Below are positions 37,786 through 46,071 of a stretch of 64,000 nucleotides of DNA, one piece after another; positions within the stretch are counted from its first letter, which is position 1, and the number at the start of each line of letters is the position of its first letter. Location: positions 1-64,000 of the forward strand of contig CAYVQE010000013.1 of NCBI GenBank assembly GCA_964454005.1, in the 5' to 3' direction. Source of the DNA: CAYVQE01 sp964454005 (GTDB lineage: Bacteria; Myxococcota; B64-G9). The position numbers and the translations under genes are program-made. Below the pieces are notes generated by a model. The model saw only the letters and a list, made by a program, of their open reading frames with translations, did no database searches and had not been told where the DNA came from.

Positions 37786-39126
37786 ATGAACGAACAGCGC
37801 ATTCCCCGCGAACGGCTCAACCAGATCGCCCGGCGCAAGCTCGAAGCGCTTGGCATCGCCTGCAAGCTGTCGCCGGACGGCCAGCGGCTCGAGGGCCGGC
37901 TGGACATCCCGGCCGGCCAGCTGACCAACCCGACCGACGGCCGGCCCCTCGCTCGGGTCGATTTCGCCGTGGTCGGCCACGATCACCTGGTGCTGCTCGG
38001 GCCGCCCGCGGTGCGCGGGCTGCCGCCGCAGCCGTTTTTCGACCTGCCCAGCGCGGACAAGGTCATCGAGCAGATCCGGCGGCGCGTCCAGCAGCGCGCC
38101 GCCGCGGTGCAGCAGCTGGCCGACCGGCTGCGCGGCTGGGACATCGCCGCCGAGATCGACCCCGAGCGCCTGCGCGCCATGGCCCGGTTGGAGCTGGCCG
38201 GCAGCGGCGGGGTGCGGTTGGAGGGCGACGAGCGCGGCCTGTTCGCCGTCGAGCTCGTCCGGATCGGCCGCGGTCCGGTGGCCATCGAGCCGCTGGCGAT
38301 CGACCTGACCGCGATCGATGATCGCACCGATCTCGAGCTGCAGCTCGGTGATGCGGTGACCCGGGCCAAGGAGCGGCCGGCGGCCCAGCAGCCCCGACCG
38401 GCCCGGGCCGAACGTGAGGGTCGACCGCCCCCGGCCGAAGTGCCCACCTCGCGGCCGGCCGAACCCGTCACCCTGGGCCGGCTGGTGCGCCTGCTGGGCG
38501 AGGATACGGCCGTGCTGCCCGGCGCCGTGCTGCAAAAGGATCTGCGCGTCGGCGGCCAGCCGGTGCGCCTGGCCATCCGGGCTGACGGCCCGCAGCAGCT
38601 GACCGCCAAGCTGGTCAGCCCGGACGGCACCCTGTGGACCGGCCAGCTCGACCCGGACCGCTTCCCGGGCGTAGAGGATTTCGCCGCCGGTCAGCTGGGC
38701 AACGCCGCGGTGGAACCGGCGCCAGCGCCGGCCGCGGCGTCCGGTCCCCAGACGGCGGCCGAGCCGCCGCCGGCGCTGGCCGGCGAGTCGCTGGCCCCGG
38801 GCCAGGTGCTGCCGGTGGTCGGTGAGATCTGGGTGATGGGCTGCCTGGTCGAGCGCGACGACGGCCAGGAGGTGCGCTACGTGGGCATCGACGTCGACGG
38901 CCAGCCCTTCGGCGCCCAGCGCATCCTGCCCAAGGAGGTCTTCGAGCGCGTCTTTCACCAGGTCTCGCACGGCGTCTACCGGCTGCCGGTCGAGATCGCG
39001 GCGGTCTCCGGCAACCGGGTCACCTATCACCAGCTCGATGCCGAACGCCGCCGCACCGGCGAGCCGCGCACCTCCCGGCTGACCCCTTTCCTGTCCAACT
39101 TCGAGCCCGAAGCCGCCGCCTACTGA
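37786..39126 (+). CDS. Conserved-looking protein of unknown function
   Basis: 446 residues, no signal peptide, no family recognised. An N-terminal part (about 1-200) is mixed alpha/beta with ERLNQIARRKLEALGIACKL and a helical, charged stretch (IEQIRRRVQQRAAAVQQLAD). A Pro/Ala/Glu-rich linker follows (about 205-235), then a second folded part with VGGQPVRLAIRADGPQQL and, after another linker, a C-terminal domain with ERDDGQEVRYVGIDVDGQPFG and RILPKEVFERVFHQ. It is divergent from the PEGA kinase, so it may be a cytoplasmic partner or target. The start is set by GGGAGG four bases before the ATG. Confidence 0.75.
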   Translation: MNEQRIPRERLNQIARRKLEALGIACKLSPDGQRLEGRLDIPAGQLTNPTDGRPLARVDFAVVGHDHLVLLGPPAVRGLPPQPFFDLPSADKVIEQIRRRVQQRAAAVQQLADRLRGWDIAAEIDPERLRAMARLELAGSGGVRLEGDERGLFAVELVRIGRGPVAIEPLAIDLTAIDDRTDLELQLGDAVTRAKERPAAQQPRPARAEREGRPPPAEVPTSRPAEPVTLGRLVRLLGEDTAVLPGAVLQKDLRVGGQPVRLAIRADGPQQLTAKLVSPDGTLWTGQLDPDRFPGVEDFAAGQLGNAAVEPAPAPAAASGPQTAAEPPPALAGESLAPGQVLPVVGEIWVMGCLVERDDGQEVRYVGIDVDGQPFGAQRILPKEVFERVFHQVSHGVYRLPVEIAAVSGNRVTYHQLDAERRRTGEPRTSRLTPFLSNFEPEAAAY

Positions 39127-39194
39127 CGCCCCGTTCGGTACGGGGAGCAGCACGCCGGACCTCGCCGGACCGATGGTCGCCGTCGTCAGGGGTG

Positions 39195-39203
39195 TGTTAT
39201 TGT
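39195..39203 (+). promoter_or_regulatory. Extended -10 promoter of the RcpC/vWA gene
   Basis: TGT-TATTGT (39195-39203), an extended -10 with no good -35. Start near 39210, 35 nt before the ATG. Confidence 0.35.
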
Positions 39204-39244
39204 ACGAGCAAGGAGCACGACAGCCGCGCCGACAGGAGGTCTCC

Positions 39245-41677
39245 ATGCGGACGAGATGGGCTTTTTTGGCGATTCTGGCCATGGGCACTGCGGCCTGCCA
39301 GCCCGAGGAGGCGGCGCAACCGGATGCAACGGCAGCGCAAGCGACGAAAGCCACCCGCCCCCAAGCATCGGACGAAGGCGAGCCGACCCGGCGACTCAGC
39401 CATACCGTGCGCAAGCGCGGCCAGGCGCTGGAAGTGGAAGCGCGCGGCGCCGGCCATGTGCGAGCCAACGATCACCTGGACGTTCTGGGCACCTTCACCG
39501 ATCCGAGGACGGAATCCTCGGTGACGGTCACCCTGCTGCAAAACGTCATCGTGCTGGCTCCGCCGGAGGTGAACCCCGGCGAAGAGCCGGCGCATGTGCT
39601 GACCTTGTTGGTGCTCCCCGAGGAGGCCGAGGTGCTGGCGCTGGCTGGCCACCTCGGCGAGCTGCACGTCAGCTTACGCCACCCGGAGGACGTGAGCGGT
39701 CTTGGAGACCGAAAGAGCAGAGCCAGCATCGAGTCTCTGATCACCTGGGAACTGCTCAAGGCGCTGAACAAACGACGCTTCTTGTTGCTCGAGAAGAGCA
39801 AGTCCGCCGACCGGCTCGAACGGGCGCCCGGGCAGGACCCGGGCTCCGCACGGTTGAGCGCCCGTGTGCCCACCGGCTTCAGAGCGCTGGAGATACCGGT
39901 CACCGGGATCCGCCACGTCGAGCCCGGCGATCGCGTCGACCTGTTGCTCACCGTAGCGAGTCCCAAGACCGGACAGGCGATCTGCCGAACTGCCACCGTC
40001 GGGCTCGACGTGCTGGCGGTCGATGGCGGACAGCGGCTGAGCGTTTTGGTCCTGCCCGAAGAGACCGAGATTCTGGCCCTGGCCGCCCGCCTGGGCGAAC
40101 TCACCGCGGCGCTGCGCAACCCCGACGACGATTTCGTGATCAGCGAGCGTGCCAGTGTCACCGTCGAGGCCCTGATCACCGGTGAGCGGGTCAAGCCCCT
40201 GGTCCGCGCACGGCAGCAGACGATCCAGGTCATCCGCTTGCCCGGGAGCGGAGGCGGCGTCATCGGCGGCTATGCGGCGCCGGAGCCGACGGGTGTCAGC
40301 GAGCAGTACGAGGACCACGGAGACAACCCCTGGACCGATACGGACCGCGATCGGCAGTCCACCTTTGCAGTGGACGTGGACACCGGCTCGTACACCATCG
40401 CCCGGCGCAAGCTGCGCGAGGTGGTCCTGCCCCCGCCGGCGGCGGTGCGTACTGAAGAGTTCATCAACTATTTCCGCTATGACTACCCGCCGCCGAGAAG
40501 GGGACCGTTCGCGCTGGATCTGGAGGCAGCTCCCTCGCCCTTCGGCCAGCAACGCACCCTGCTGCGGGTGGGCATCAAGGGGCGCGAGGTGGCGCGCCAG
40601 CACCGGAAACCGCTGCGGCTGACCTTCCTGGTGGACACCTCCGGCTCCATGCGCTCGCCCGACAAGCTCGGCTTGGTCAAGCGCTCGCTGCGCTTCTTGG
40701 TGGACCAGCTCCAACCGGACGACACCGTGGCCCTGGCCACCTACGCCGGCCGCGTGGCCGAGGTCCTACCCCCGACCGGTATGAACGACCGGGCCCGCAT
40801 CCACTGGGCGATCGAGGAGCTGACCGCCGGCGGCTCCACGGCCATGGATTCAGGCCTGAAGGCCGCCTATGGTCTTGCCTGGCGGAACTTCGACAAGGCG
40901 GCAAGCAACCGGGTCATCGTCTGCTCGGACGGCGACGCCAACGTGGGCGCCACCAGCCACGGCGATATGCTGCAGTCGATCGAATACTACGCTGAGCGTG
41001 GGGTGAGCCTGTCGACCATCGGCTTCGGCACGGGCAACTACAAGGATCACAAAATGGAGCAGCTTGCCGACGCCGGCAACGGCAACTACTACTACATCGA
41101 CGGCTACCCCCAGGCCAAGCGGGTCTTTGGCGAGGATCTCTCGGGTACCCTGCAGGTCATCGCCCGGGACGTCAAGGTGCAGGTCGAGTTCGATCCGCGG
41201 GCGGTGGCCCGCTACCGGCTGGTCGGCTACGAAAACCGCGCCATCGCCGACGAGGACTTCCGCGACGACGATGTGGACGCCGGCGAGATCGGCGCCGGTC
41301 ATGCGGTCACCGCCCTGTACGAGCTCGAGCTGCGCGATCGATCGCGCGACTGGGGCACGGTGCGCATCCGCTGGGAGAAACCCGGCGGCGAGGGCCGAGC
41401 CGACGAGCGCCAGGTCGCCATCGCGCCGACAGTGGAAGCCGGGTCCTTCGCCCAGGCGTCGCCGAGCTTGCAGCGGGCGGTGGTGGCCGCCGGTCTGGCC
41501 GAGCACCTGCGCGAGAGCCCTGCCCGCCAGGACTGGTCACTGGACACGCTCGAGAAACTGGCCCGCAAACTGGCCCGCCGCTCACGCGGCAAAGTGGCCG
41601 CTGACGACGACGAGCTGGTCGAGCTGTATGCCCTGGCGGCTGACTTGCTCCACGGGAAGAAAAGCCAGCACCAGTAG
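39245..41677 (+). CDS. Lipoprotein with two RcpC/CpaB-like domains fused to a YfbK-type von Willebrand A domain
   Basis: 810 residues. The signal peptide ends GTAACQPEE. Two tandem domains follow (about 60-200 and 200-350), each with the pattern V-x-GDRVDLLLTV / LVLPEEAEVLALAxxLGEL, as in the Flp-pilus protein RcpC/CpaB. The second half is a YfbK-like unit: DTDRDRQSTFAVDVDTGSYT, EEFINYFRYDYPPP, a vWA domain with the MIDAS motif DTSGSM (464-469), STAMDSGL and VIVCSDGDANVG, then the C-terminal YfbK region (RYRLVGYENRAI). The combination should be surface-exposed and metal-dependent in ligand binding. I do not know a described protein with this fusion. The next gene carries paralogous RcpC domains. 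Confidence 0.85.
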   Translation: MRTRWAFLAILAMGTAACQPEEAAQPDATAAQATKATRPQASDEGEPTRRLSHTVRKRGQALEVEARGAGHVRANDHLDVLGTFTDPRTESSVTVTLLQNVIVLAPPEVNPGEEPAHVLTLLVLPEEAEVLALAGHLGELHVSLRHPEDVSGLGDRKSRASIESLITWELLKALNKRRFLLLEKSKSADRLERAPGQDPGSARLSARVPTGFRALEIPVTGIRHVEPGDRVDLLLTVASPKTGQAICRTATVGLDVLAVDGGQRLSVLVLPEETEILALAARLGELTAALRNPDDDFVISERASVTVEALITGERVKPLVRARQQTIQVIRLPGSGGGVIGGYAAPEPTGVSEQYEDHGDNPWTDTDRDRQSTFAVDVDTGSYTIARRKLREVVLPPPAAVRTEEFINYFRYDYPPPRRGPFALDLEAAPSPFGQQRTLLRVGIKGREVARQHRKPLRLTFLVDTSGSMRSPDKLGLVKRSLRFLVDQLQPDDTVALATYAGRVAEVLPPTGMNDRARIHWAIEELTAGGSTAMDSGLKAAYGLAWRNFDKAASNRVIVCSDGDANVGATSHGDMLQSIEYYAERGVSLSTIGFGTGNYKDHKMEQLADAGNGNYYYIDGYPQAKRVFGEDLSGTLQVIARDVKVQVEFDPRAVARYRLVGYENRAIADEDFRDDDVDAGEIGAGHAVTALYELELRDRSRDWGTVRIRWEKPGGEGRADERQVAIAPTVEAGSFAQASPSLQRAVVAAGLAEHLRESPARQDWSLDTLEKLARKLARRSRGKVAADDDELVELYALAADLLHGKKSQHQ

Positions 41678-41729
41678 CCCACACTTGTCATACGCACGAT
41701 CCGGTTCGACCAACTGACGAGGGGCGCTC

Positions 41730-44513
41730 ATGACCAGACGGTCGGGAGGTCCGGGACCCGCCATCCTGCTGGCGGTCGTTTTGACGGCCGGCGGGTTGCG
41801 GGCCGAGGTGTACGAGGTAGGCCCGGGCTGGGCGCTGGAATCGGTCGGAGCCGTGCCCTGGGAGTCGCTGCAGCCGGGCGACGAGGTGCGCATCCACTGG
41901 CGGGCCGAGCCCTACCGGGAGAAGTTCGTCATCGGCCGGGCCGGCACGGCTGAAGACCCCATCGCGGTGCGCGGTGTGGCCGGCCCCGCCGGCCAGCGGC
42001 CGTTGCTCGACGGCCGCGACGCCACCACCCGGGCCGAGCTGAACTTCTGGAACGAAGCCCGCGGCCTGATCAAAATCGGCGGCTCCAACACGCCGCCCGA
42101 CAGCATGCCGGCCCACATCGTACTGGAGGGGCTCAGCCTGCGCTCGGCACGGCCGCCCTACGGCTTCACCGGCCGCGACGGGGCGACCGACTACGCCGAC
42201 AACGCGGCCGCGGTCTACATCGAGAAGGGCGAGCACATCGTGCTGCGCGATCTGGAGCTGCACGACTCGGGCAACGGCCTGTTCTGCGGCGCCCAGACCC
42301 GCGACCTGCTGGTCGAGCACTGCCACATCCACGACAACGGCATCGAGGGCAGCATCTACCAGCACAACAACTACACCGAGGCGCTGGGCATGGTGTTCCA
42401 GTACAACCACTTCGGCCCGCTGCGGGACGGCTGCCCGGGCAACAACCTCAAGGACCGCTCGGCCGGGCTGGTGGTGCGGGCCAACTGGATCGAGGGCGGC
42501 AACCGCCAGCTCGACCTGGTCGACGCCGGGGGCAGCCAGGAGCTGGTCCAGCACCCGAGCTACGCACAGACCTTCGTCTACGGCAACGTGCTGATCGAGC
42601 CCGCGGGCGCGGGCAACTCGCAGATCGTCCACTACGGCGGCGACTCGGGCAGCAGCGCCGACTACCGCAAGGGCACGCTGTATTTCCACCACAACACGGT
42701 GGTCTCGACCCGCGACGGCAACACCACCCTGTTCCGCCTGTCGACCGAGGACGAGAGCGCCGACTGCCGCAACAACGTCGTCTGGGTCAGCACCGGCGGC
42801 GAGCGGCTGGCCATGCTGAACGCTGCCGGCCGGCTGACCCTGCGCCACAACTGGCTCAAGACCGGCTGGAGCGACAGCCACTCGGGGCTGACCGGCAGCA
42901 TCGACGACGACGGCTCCAACCCGACCGGCGCCGCGCCCGGCTTCGTCGATGCGGCCGGCCAGGACTTCCACCTGGCCGCCGGCTCGGCCTGCATCGACGC
43001 CGGCGGCCCGCTGGCCGAAGCCACCGCCGCTCACCGGCCCAGCACCCAGTACGTCGTCCACGCGGCCGCCGAGCCCCGCGGCGACGACGGCCAGCCCGAC
43101 CTCGGCGCCTTCGAACGCTGCCCGCCGGGCGGCTGCACCCAGCCCGACGGCGGTCTGGATGGCGCGGACGGCGGTCTGGACGGCGGCGCCGATGCCGGTG
43201 TCGACGCCGGCCCGGACGGGGGCGACGCCGGCGGCGACGGGACGGCGGATGGCGGAGCGGATCCGGACGCGGGCGCAGACCCGGGGCCCGGCGACCCGGG
43301 TCCGGATGCCGGAGCGGACGCCGGCACCGCCGCCGGCGGCGAGCCGGGCGGGCAGACGGTCTCCGGCGGCTGCGGCTGCAGCAGCCGGGACCGCGGGCCG
43401 GCCGCCGGCTGGGGCCTGCTGGCCGCTTTGCTGCTGCTGCCGCTTGCCCGCCGCCGCCCCGTATGGCTGCTGTCCGCCGCACTGCTCACCGCACTGCTCG
43501 CCGCGACACCGGCCTGCAGCCCACAGCCCGACGAACGCGGCCCGGCGGCCGACTGTTCGGTCGCCGAGCAGGCCGATGCGTCGGGGCCCGCAGCGGTCGG
43601 ACCGACGAGCCGACTCAGCAAAAAGGTACGCGCCCGGGGCCGTTCGCTGGAAATCAAGGTGCGCGGCGCCGCCCATGTCCAGGCCGGCGACCACGTGGAC
43701 GTGCTGGGCACCTTCACCGATGCGAAAACGGAATCCTCGGTGACCGTCACCCTAGTGCAGAACGTCATCGTGCTGGCTCCTCCGGAGCTGATTCCCGGGG
43801 ATGAGCCGGTGCATTCGCTCAGCTTGTTGGTGCTCCCCGATGAAGCCGAGGTACTGACCCTGGCCGATCACCTCGGCGAGTTGCATATCAGCCTGCGCCA
43901 CCCGGAGGACGTGAGCGGGCCTGAAGACGGGAGGACCAGAGCCACCATCGAGACCCTGATCACTAGGGAGCGACTCAAGACGCTGAACAAACGACGCATC
44001 TCCTTGCTGAAAAAGGGCGAATCCACCGCCCGACCTGAACGTGCGTCCGGGGAGGATCCGGGCTCGGCCCGGCTGAGCGCCCGGGTGCCCCCCGGCTTCA
44101 GAGCCCTCGAGCTACCGGTCGATGGAATCCGCCACGTCGAGCCAGGTGACCGTGTCGACCTGTTGCTCACCGTAATGAATCCCAAGACCGAACGAGCGAT
44201 CTGCATCACCGCCACGGTCGGACTCGACGTGCTGGCGGTCGCTGGTGGAAAGCGGCTGAGCTTGGTGGTCCTGCCCGAAGAGGCCGAGATACTGACCCTG
44301 GCCGCCCAGTTGGGCGCGCTCACCGCGGGGTTGCGCAACCCGGACGACGATGCGTTCGAGATCGTAGAGCGCGCCAGAGTCTCCATCGGAGCACTGATCA
44401 CCGGTGAGCGGATCAAGCCTCTGAAAAGCCTACGGGTCCCGATCGTCAACCTGTACCCTTGGAGCGGAAGCCGTTCCGTGTCGCCGGAGACGGCGGGTGA
44501 CGGTGAAGAGTGA
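41730..44513 (+). CDS. Beta-helix protein with internal MYXO-CTERM-like tail fused to a second RcpC/CpaB-domain lipoprotein
   Basis: 927 residues in one open frame that look like two proteins. Residues 1-455: signal peptide and a right-handed parallel beta-helix (ENTG-like rungs such as HIVLRDLELHDSGNGLF, LLVEHCHIHDNGIEG). Residues 460-545: DGG/DAG-rich linker. Residues 546-575: GGCGCSSRDRGP, a hydrophobic helix and ARRR, a complete MYXO-CTERM-like sorting signal that would normally end a protein. Directly after it comes VWLLSAALLTALLAATPAC (Cys596), a new lipoprotein signal, then two RcpC domains paralogous to those of the previous gene (about 85 % identical DNA in the aligned stretches) but without the vWA part. 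An in-frame TTG (43428) could start the second protein separately. GAGGGG precedes the ATG. Confidence 0.82.
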   Translation: MTRRSGGPGPAILLAVVLTAGGLRAEVYEVGPGWALESVGAVPWESLQPGDEVRIHWRAEPYREKFVIGRAGTAEDPIAVRGVAGPAGQRPLLDGRDATTRAELNFWNEARGLIKIGGSNTPPDSMPAHIVLEGLSLRSARPPYGFTGRDGATDYADNAAAVYIEKGEHIVLRDLELHDSGNGLFCGAQTRDLLVEHCHIHDNGIEGSIYQHNNYTEALGMVFQYNHFGPLRDGCPGNNLKDRSAGLVVRANWIEGGNRQLDLVDAGGSQELVQHPSYAQTFVYGNVLIEPAGAGNSQIVHYGGDSGSSADYRKGTLYFHHNTVVSTRDGNTTLFRLSTEDESADCRNNVVWVSTGGERLAMLNAAGRLTLRHNWLKTGWSDSHSGLTGSIDDDGSNPTGAAPGFVDAAGQDFHLAAGSACIDAGGPLAEATAAHRPSTQYVVHAAAEPRGDDGQPDLGAFERCPPGGCTQPDGGLDGADGGLDGGADAGVDAGPDGGDAGGDGTADGGADPDAGADPGPGDPGPDAGADAGTAAGGEPGGQTVSGGCGCSSRDRGPAAGWGLLAALLLLPLARRRPVWLLSAALLTALLAATPACSPQPDERGPAADCSVAEQADASGPAAVGPTSRLSKKVRARGRSLEIKVRGAAHVQAGDHVDVLGTFTDAKTESSVTVTLVQNVIVLAPPELIPGDEPVHSLSLLVLPDEAEVLTLADHLGELHISLRHPEDVSGPEDGRTRATIETLITRERLKTLNKRRISLLKKGESTARPERASGEDPGSARLSARVPPGFRALELPVDGIRHVEPGDRVDLLLTVMNPKTERAICITATVGLDVLAVAGGKRLSLVVLPEEAEILTLAAQLGALTAGLRNPDDDAFEIVERARVSIGALITGERIKPLKSLRVPIVNLYPWSGSRSVSPETAGDGEE

Positions 44514-44622
44514 ACGGGTCTCCTTCAACCACCGGGATTGAGGCCGGCGGAGATGTTGGCGACTGGCGCGATGGACAAATGCGTGCGGCTGGAGACGGCA
44601 GCCGGCATCGCACGCGCCGATC

Positions 44623-45114
44623 TCAATCCTCCGCACCCCGCCGACCCACAGCTGCCTGACGCACCATGAGCCGGTGGGGGATGCCGGCGTCGTCGAAGAC
44701 CGGGCCCTGGGCCTTGAAGCCGAAGGGGCGGTAGAAGTCCAGCGCCTGGACCTGCGCGTCGAGCTGCAGCTCGATTGGGCCGGCGGCCTCGGCCAGCTCG
44801 ATGACCGCTTGTAGCAGGGCCCGGCCCACACCGCGGCCGCGGTGGGCCGGCAGCACGGCCAGCCGCCCGATCTTGCCCCCGGCCAGCAGCCGGGCGCAGC
44901 CCAGCGGCCGGCCGGCGGCGTCCTCGGCCAGCAGGTGCACGGCATCGGCGTCGCGGCCGTCCCACTCCTCGGGCGGCGGCACCTGCTGCTCCTCGACGAA
45001 GACCGCCTGGCGCACCCGGCGCAGGGCCGCGCCGTCGGCGCGCCAGTCGGCGCGGCGCACCCGGAACCCGAGCGGCTCCGCCCTGCGGCCGGTACCATGG
45101 CCGGCGCTCGTCAT
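44623..45114 (-). CDS. GNAT-family N-acetyltransferase
   Basis: 163 residues. Motif A, GRLAVLPAHRGRGVGRALL, contains the Arg/Gln-x-x-Gly-x-Gly loop that binds acetyl-CoA. Motif B is DFYRPFGFKAQGPVFDDAGI, with PHRLM near the end, as in ElaA-like members. The N-terminal RVRQAVFVEEQQVPPPEEWDG also matches ElaA-type GNATs. The substrate is unknown. Its ATG overlaps the crotonase TGA (ATGA), so it is coupled to that gene. Confidence 0.88.
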   Translation of the reverse strand: MTSAGHGTGRRAEPLGFRVRRADWRADGAALRRVRQAVFVEEQQVPPPEEWDGRDADAVHLLAEDAAGRPLGCARLLAGGKIGRLAVLPAHRGRGVGRALLQAVIELAEAAGPIELQLDAQVQALDFYRPFGFKAQGPVFDDAGIPHRLMVRQAAVGRRGAED

Positions 45115-45923
45115 TCGCCCTTGAAGTCCGGGTCGCGCTTCTCCACGAAGGCGGCCACGGCCTCCATCAGGTCGGCGCTGGCCAGATGCGAGGCGTTCCA
45201 CAGCGCCACGTAGTCCAACATGGCGTGCACCTGGTCCTCGAGCTGCTTGTTCAGCACCCGCTTGGCGCCCTGTACGGCCAGCGGCGAGTTGGCGGCGATG
45301 GCCCGGGCCTTCTCGGCGACCACCTCCAGCAGGGCGTGGCGATCGGGGCAGACCGCGTTGAACAGCCCCAGCCGCAGCCCCTCCTCGGCGTCGAAGTCGC
45401 GGCCGGTGTAAGCCAGCTCGCGCAGTGCGCCCTGGTTGAGGATGTAGGGCAGCCGCTGCAGCGAGCCCAGGTCGGCCACCATGGCCATGCGGGTCTCGCG
45501 CAGGCTCAGCCGGGCGTCGGCGCTGGCGTAGCGCAGATCGCAGGCGGCGATCAGATCCAGCCCGCCGCCGATGCACCAGCCGTGCACCGCCGCCAGCACC
45601 GGCGTGCTGGCATCGGCCAGGCAGTTGCAGGCCCGCTGCAGCCGCTTGATGTCGCGGTAGAGCGCGTCGCGCTCGCCGGCCTGGCCGCCCTGCAGGTAGG
45701 CCATGAAGTCGGCGCCCATGCCGCCTTTGAGATCCAGGCCCACGCTGAAGGCCTCGCCGCGGGCGGCCAACACGACGCAGCGTACCGCCCGGTCGGCATC
45801 CAGCTCGGCCATGCGCGCCGGCAGCTCCTCGAACAGCTCCAGGCCCAGCGCGTTGCGCCGCTCGGGCGCATCCAGCCACAGAAAAGCCACCGCACCGTCG
45901 CGGCTGACGTCGATCGCGCTCAT
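45111..45923 (-). CDS. Enoyl-CoA hydratase/isomerase family protein, dienoyl-CoA-isomerase-like
   Basis: 270 residues. Crotonase-fold landmarks: ERRNALGLELFEEL, RCVVLAARGEAFSVGLDLKG and the oxyanion-hole GWCIGGGLDLIAACDLRYAS. The segment MAMVADLGSLQRLPYIL closely resembles the VAADVGTLQRLP motif of delta3,5-delta2,4-dienoyl-CoA isomerases, with Asp in the catalytic position in place of the hydratase Glu. That would fit degradation of polyunsaturated acyl-CoAs, possibly those made by the synthase at 20.4 kb. GGAGG lies seven bases before the ATG. Confidence 0.88.
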   Translation of the reverse strand: MSAIDVSRDGAVAFLWLDAPERRNALGLELFEELPARMAELDADRAVRCVVLAARGEAFSVGLDLKGGMGADFMAYLQGGQAGERDALYRDIKRLQRACNCLADASTPVLAAVHGWCIGGGLDLIAACDLRYASADARLSLRETRMAMVADLGSLQRLPYILNQGALRELAYTGRDFDAEEGLRLGLFNAVCPDRHALLEVVAEKARAIAANSPLAVQGAKRVLNKQLEDQVHAMLDYVALWNASHLASADLMEAVAAFVEKRDPDFKGE

Positions 45924-45971
45924 CTGCGCACCTCCTCGCTCGGGGTCAGGCCCCCCTCGCCTCGCCGCCCG

Positions 45972-46000
45972 ATTCTGGATCGCACCGGCGGCCATGTCGA
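45972..46000 (-). promoter_or_regulatory. Promoter of the crotonase-GNAT unit
   Basis: Minus strand: TCGACA (46000-45995), 17 bp spacer, CAGAAT (45977-45972). Start near 45965. Confidence 0.55.
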
Positions 46001-46071
46001 GGCCGAACCAAGGCGGCTGCTCCCCGGGCCGCGGCCAGCGCCACACCGGGCTGCGCGCCCGCCGCAGGCGC

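Noticed and set aside
39127..39145. Short hairpin CCCCGT/ACGGGG after the unknown-function gene at 37786
   Set aside because: A 6-bp stem without a T tract is too weak to call a terminator.
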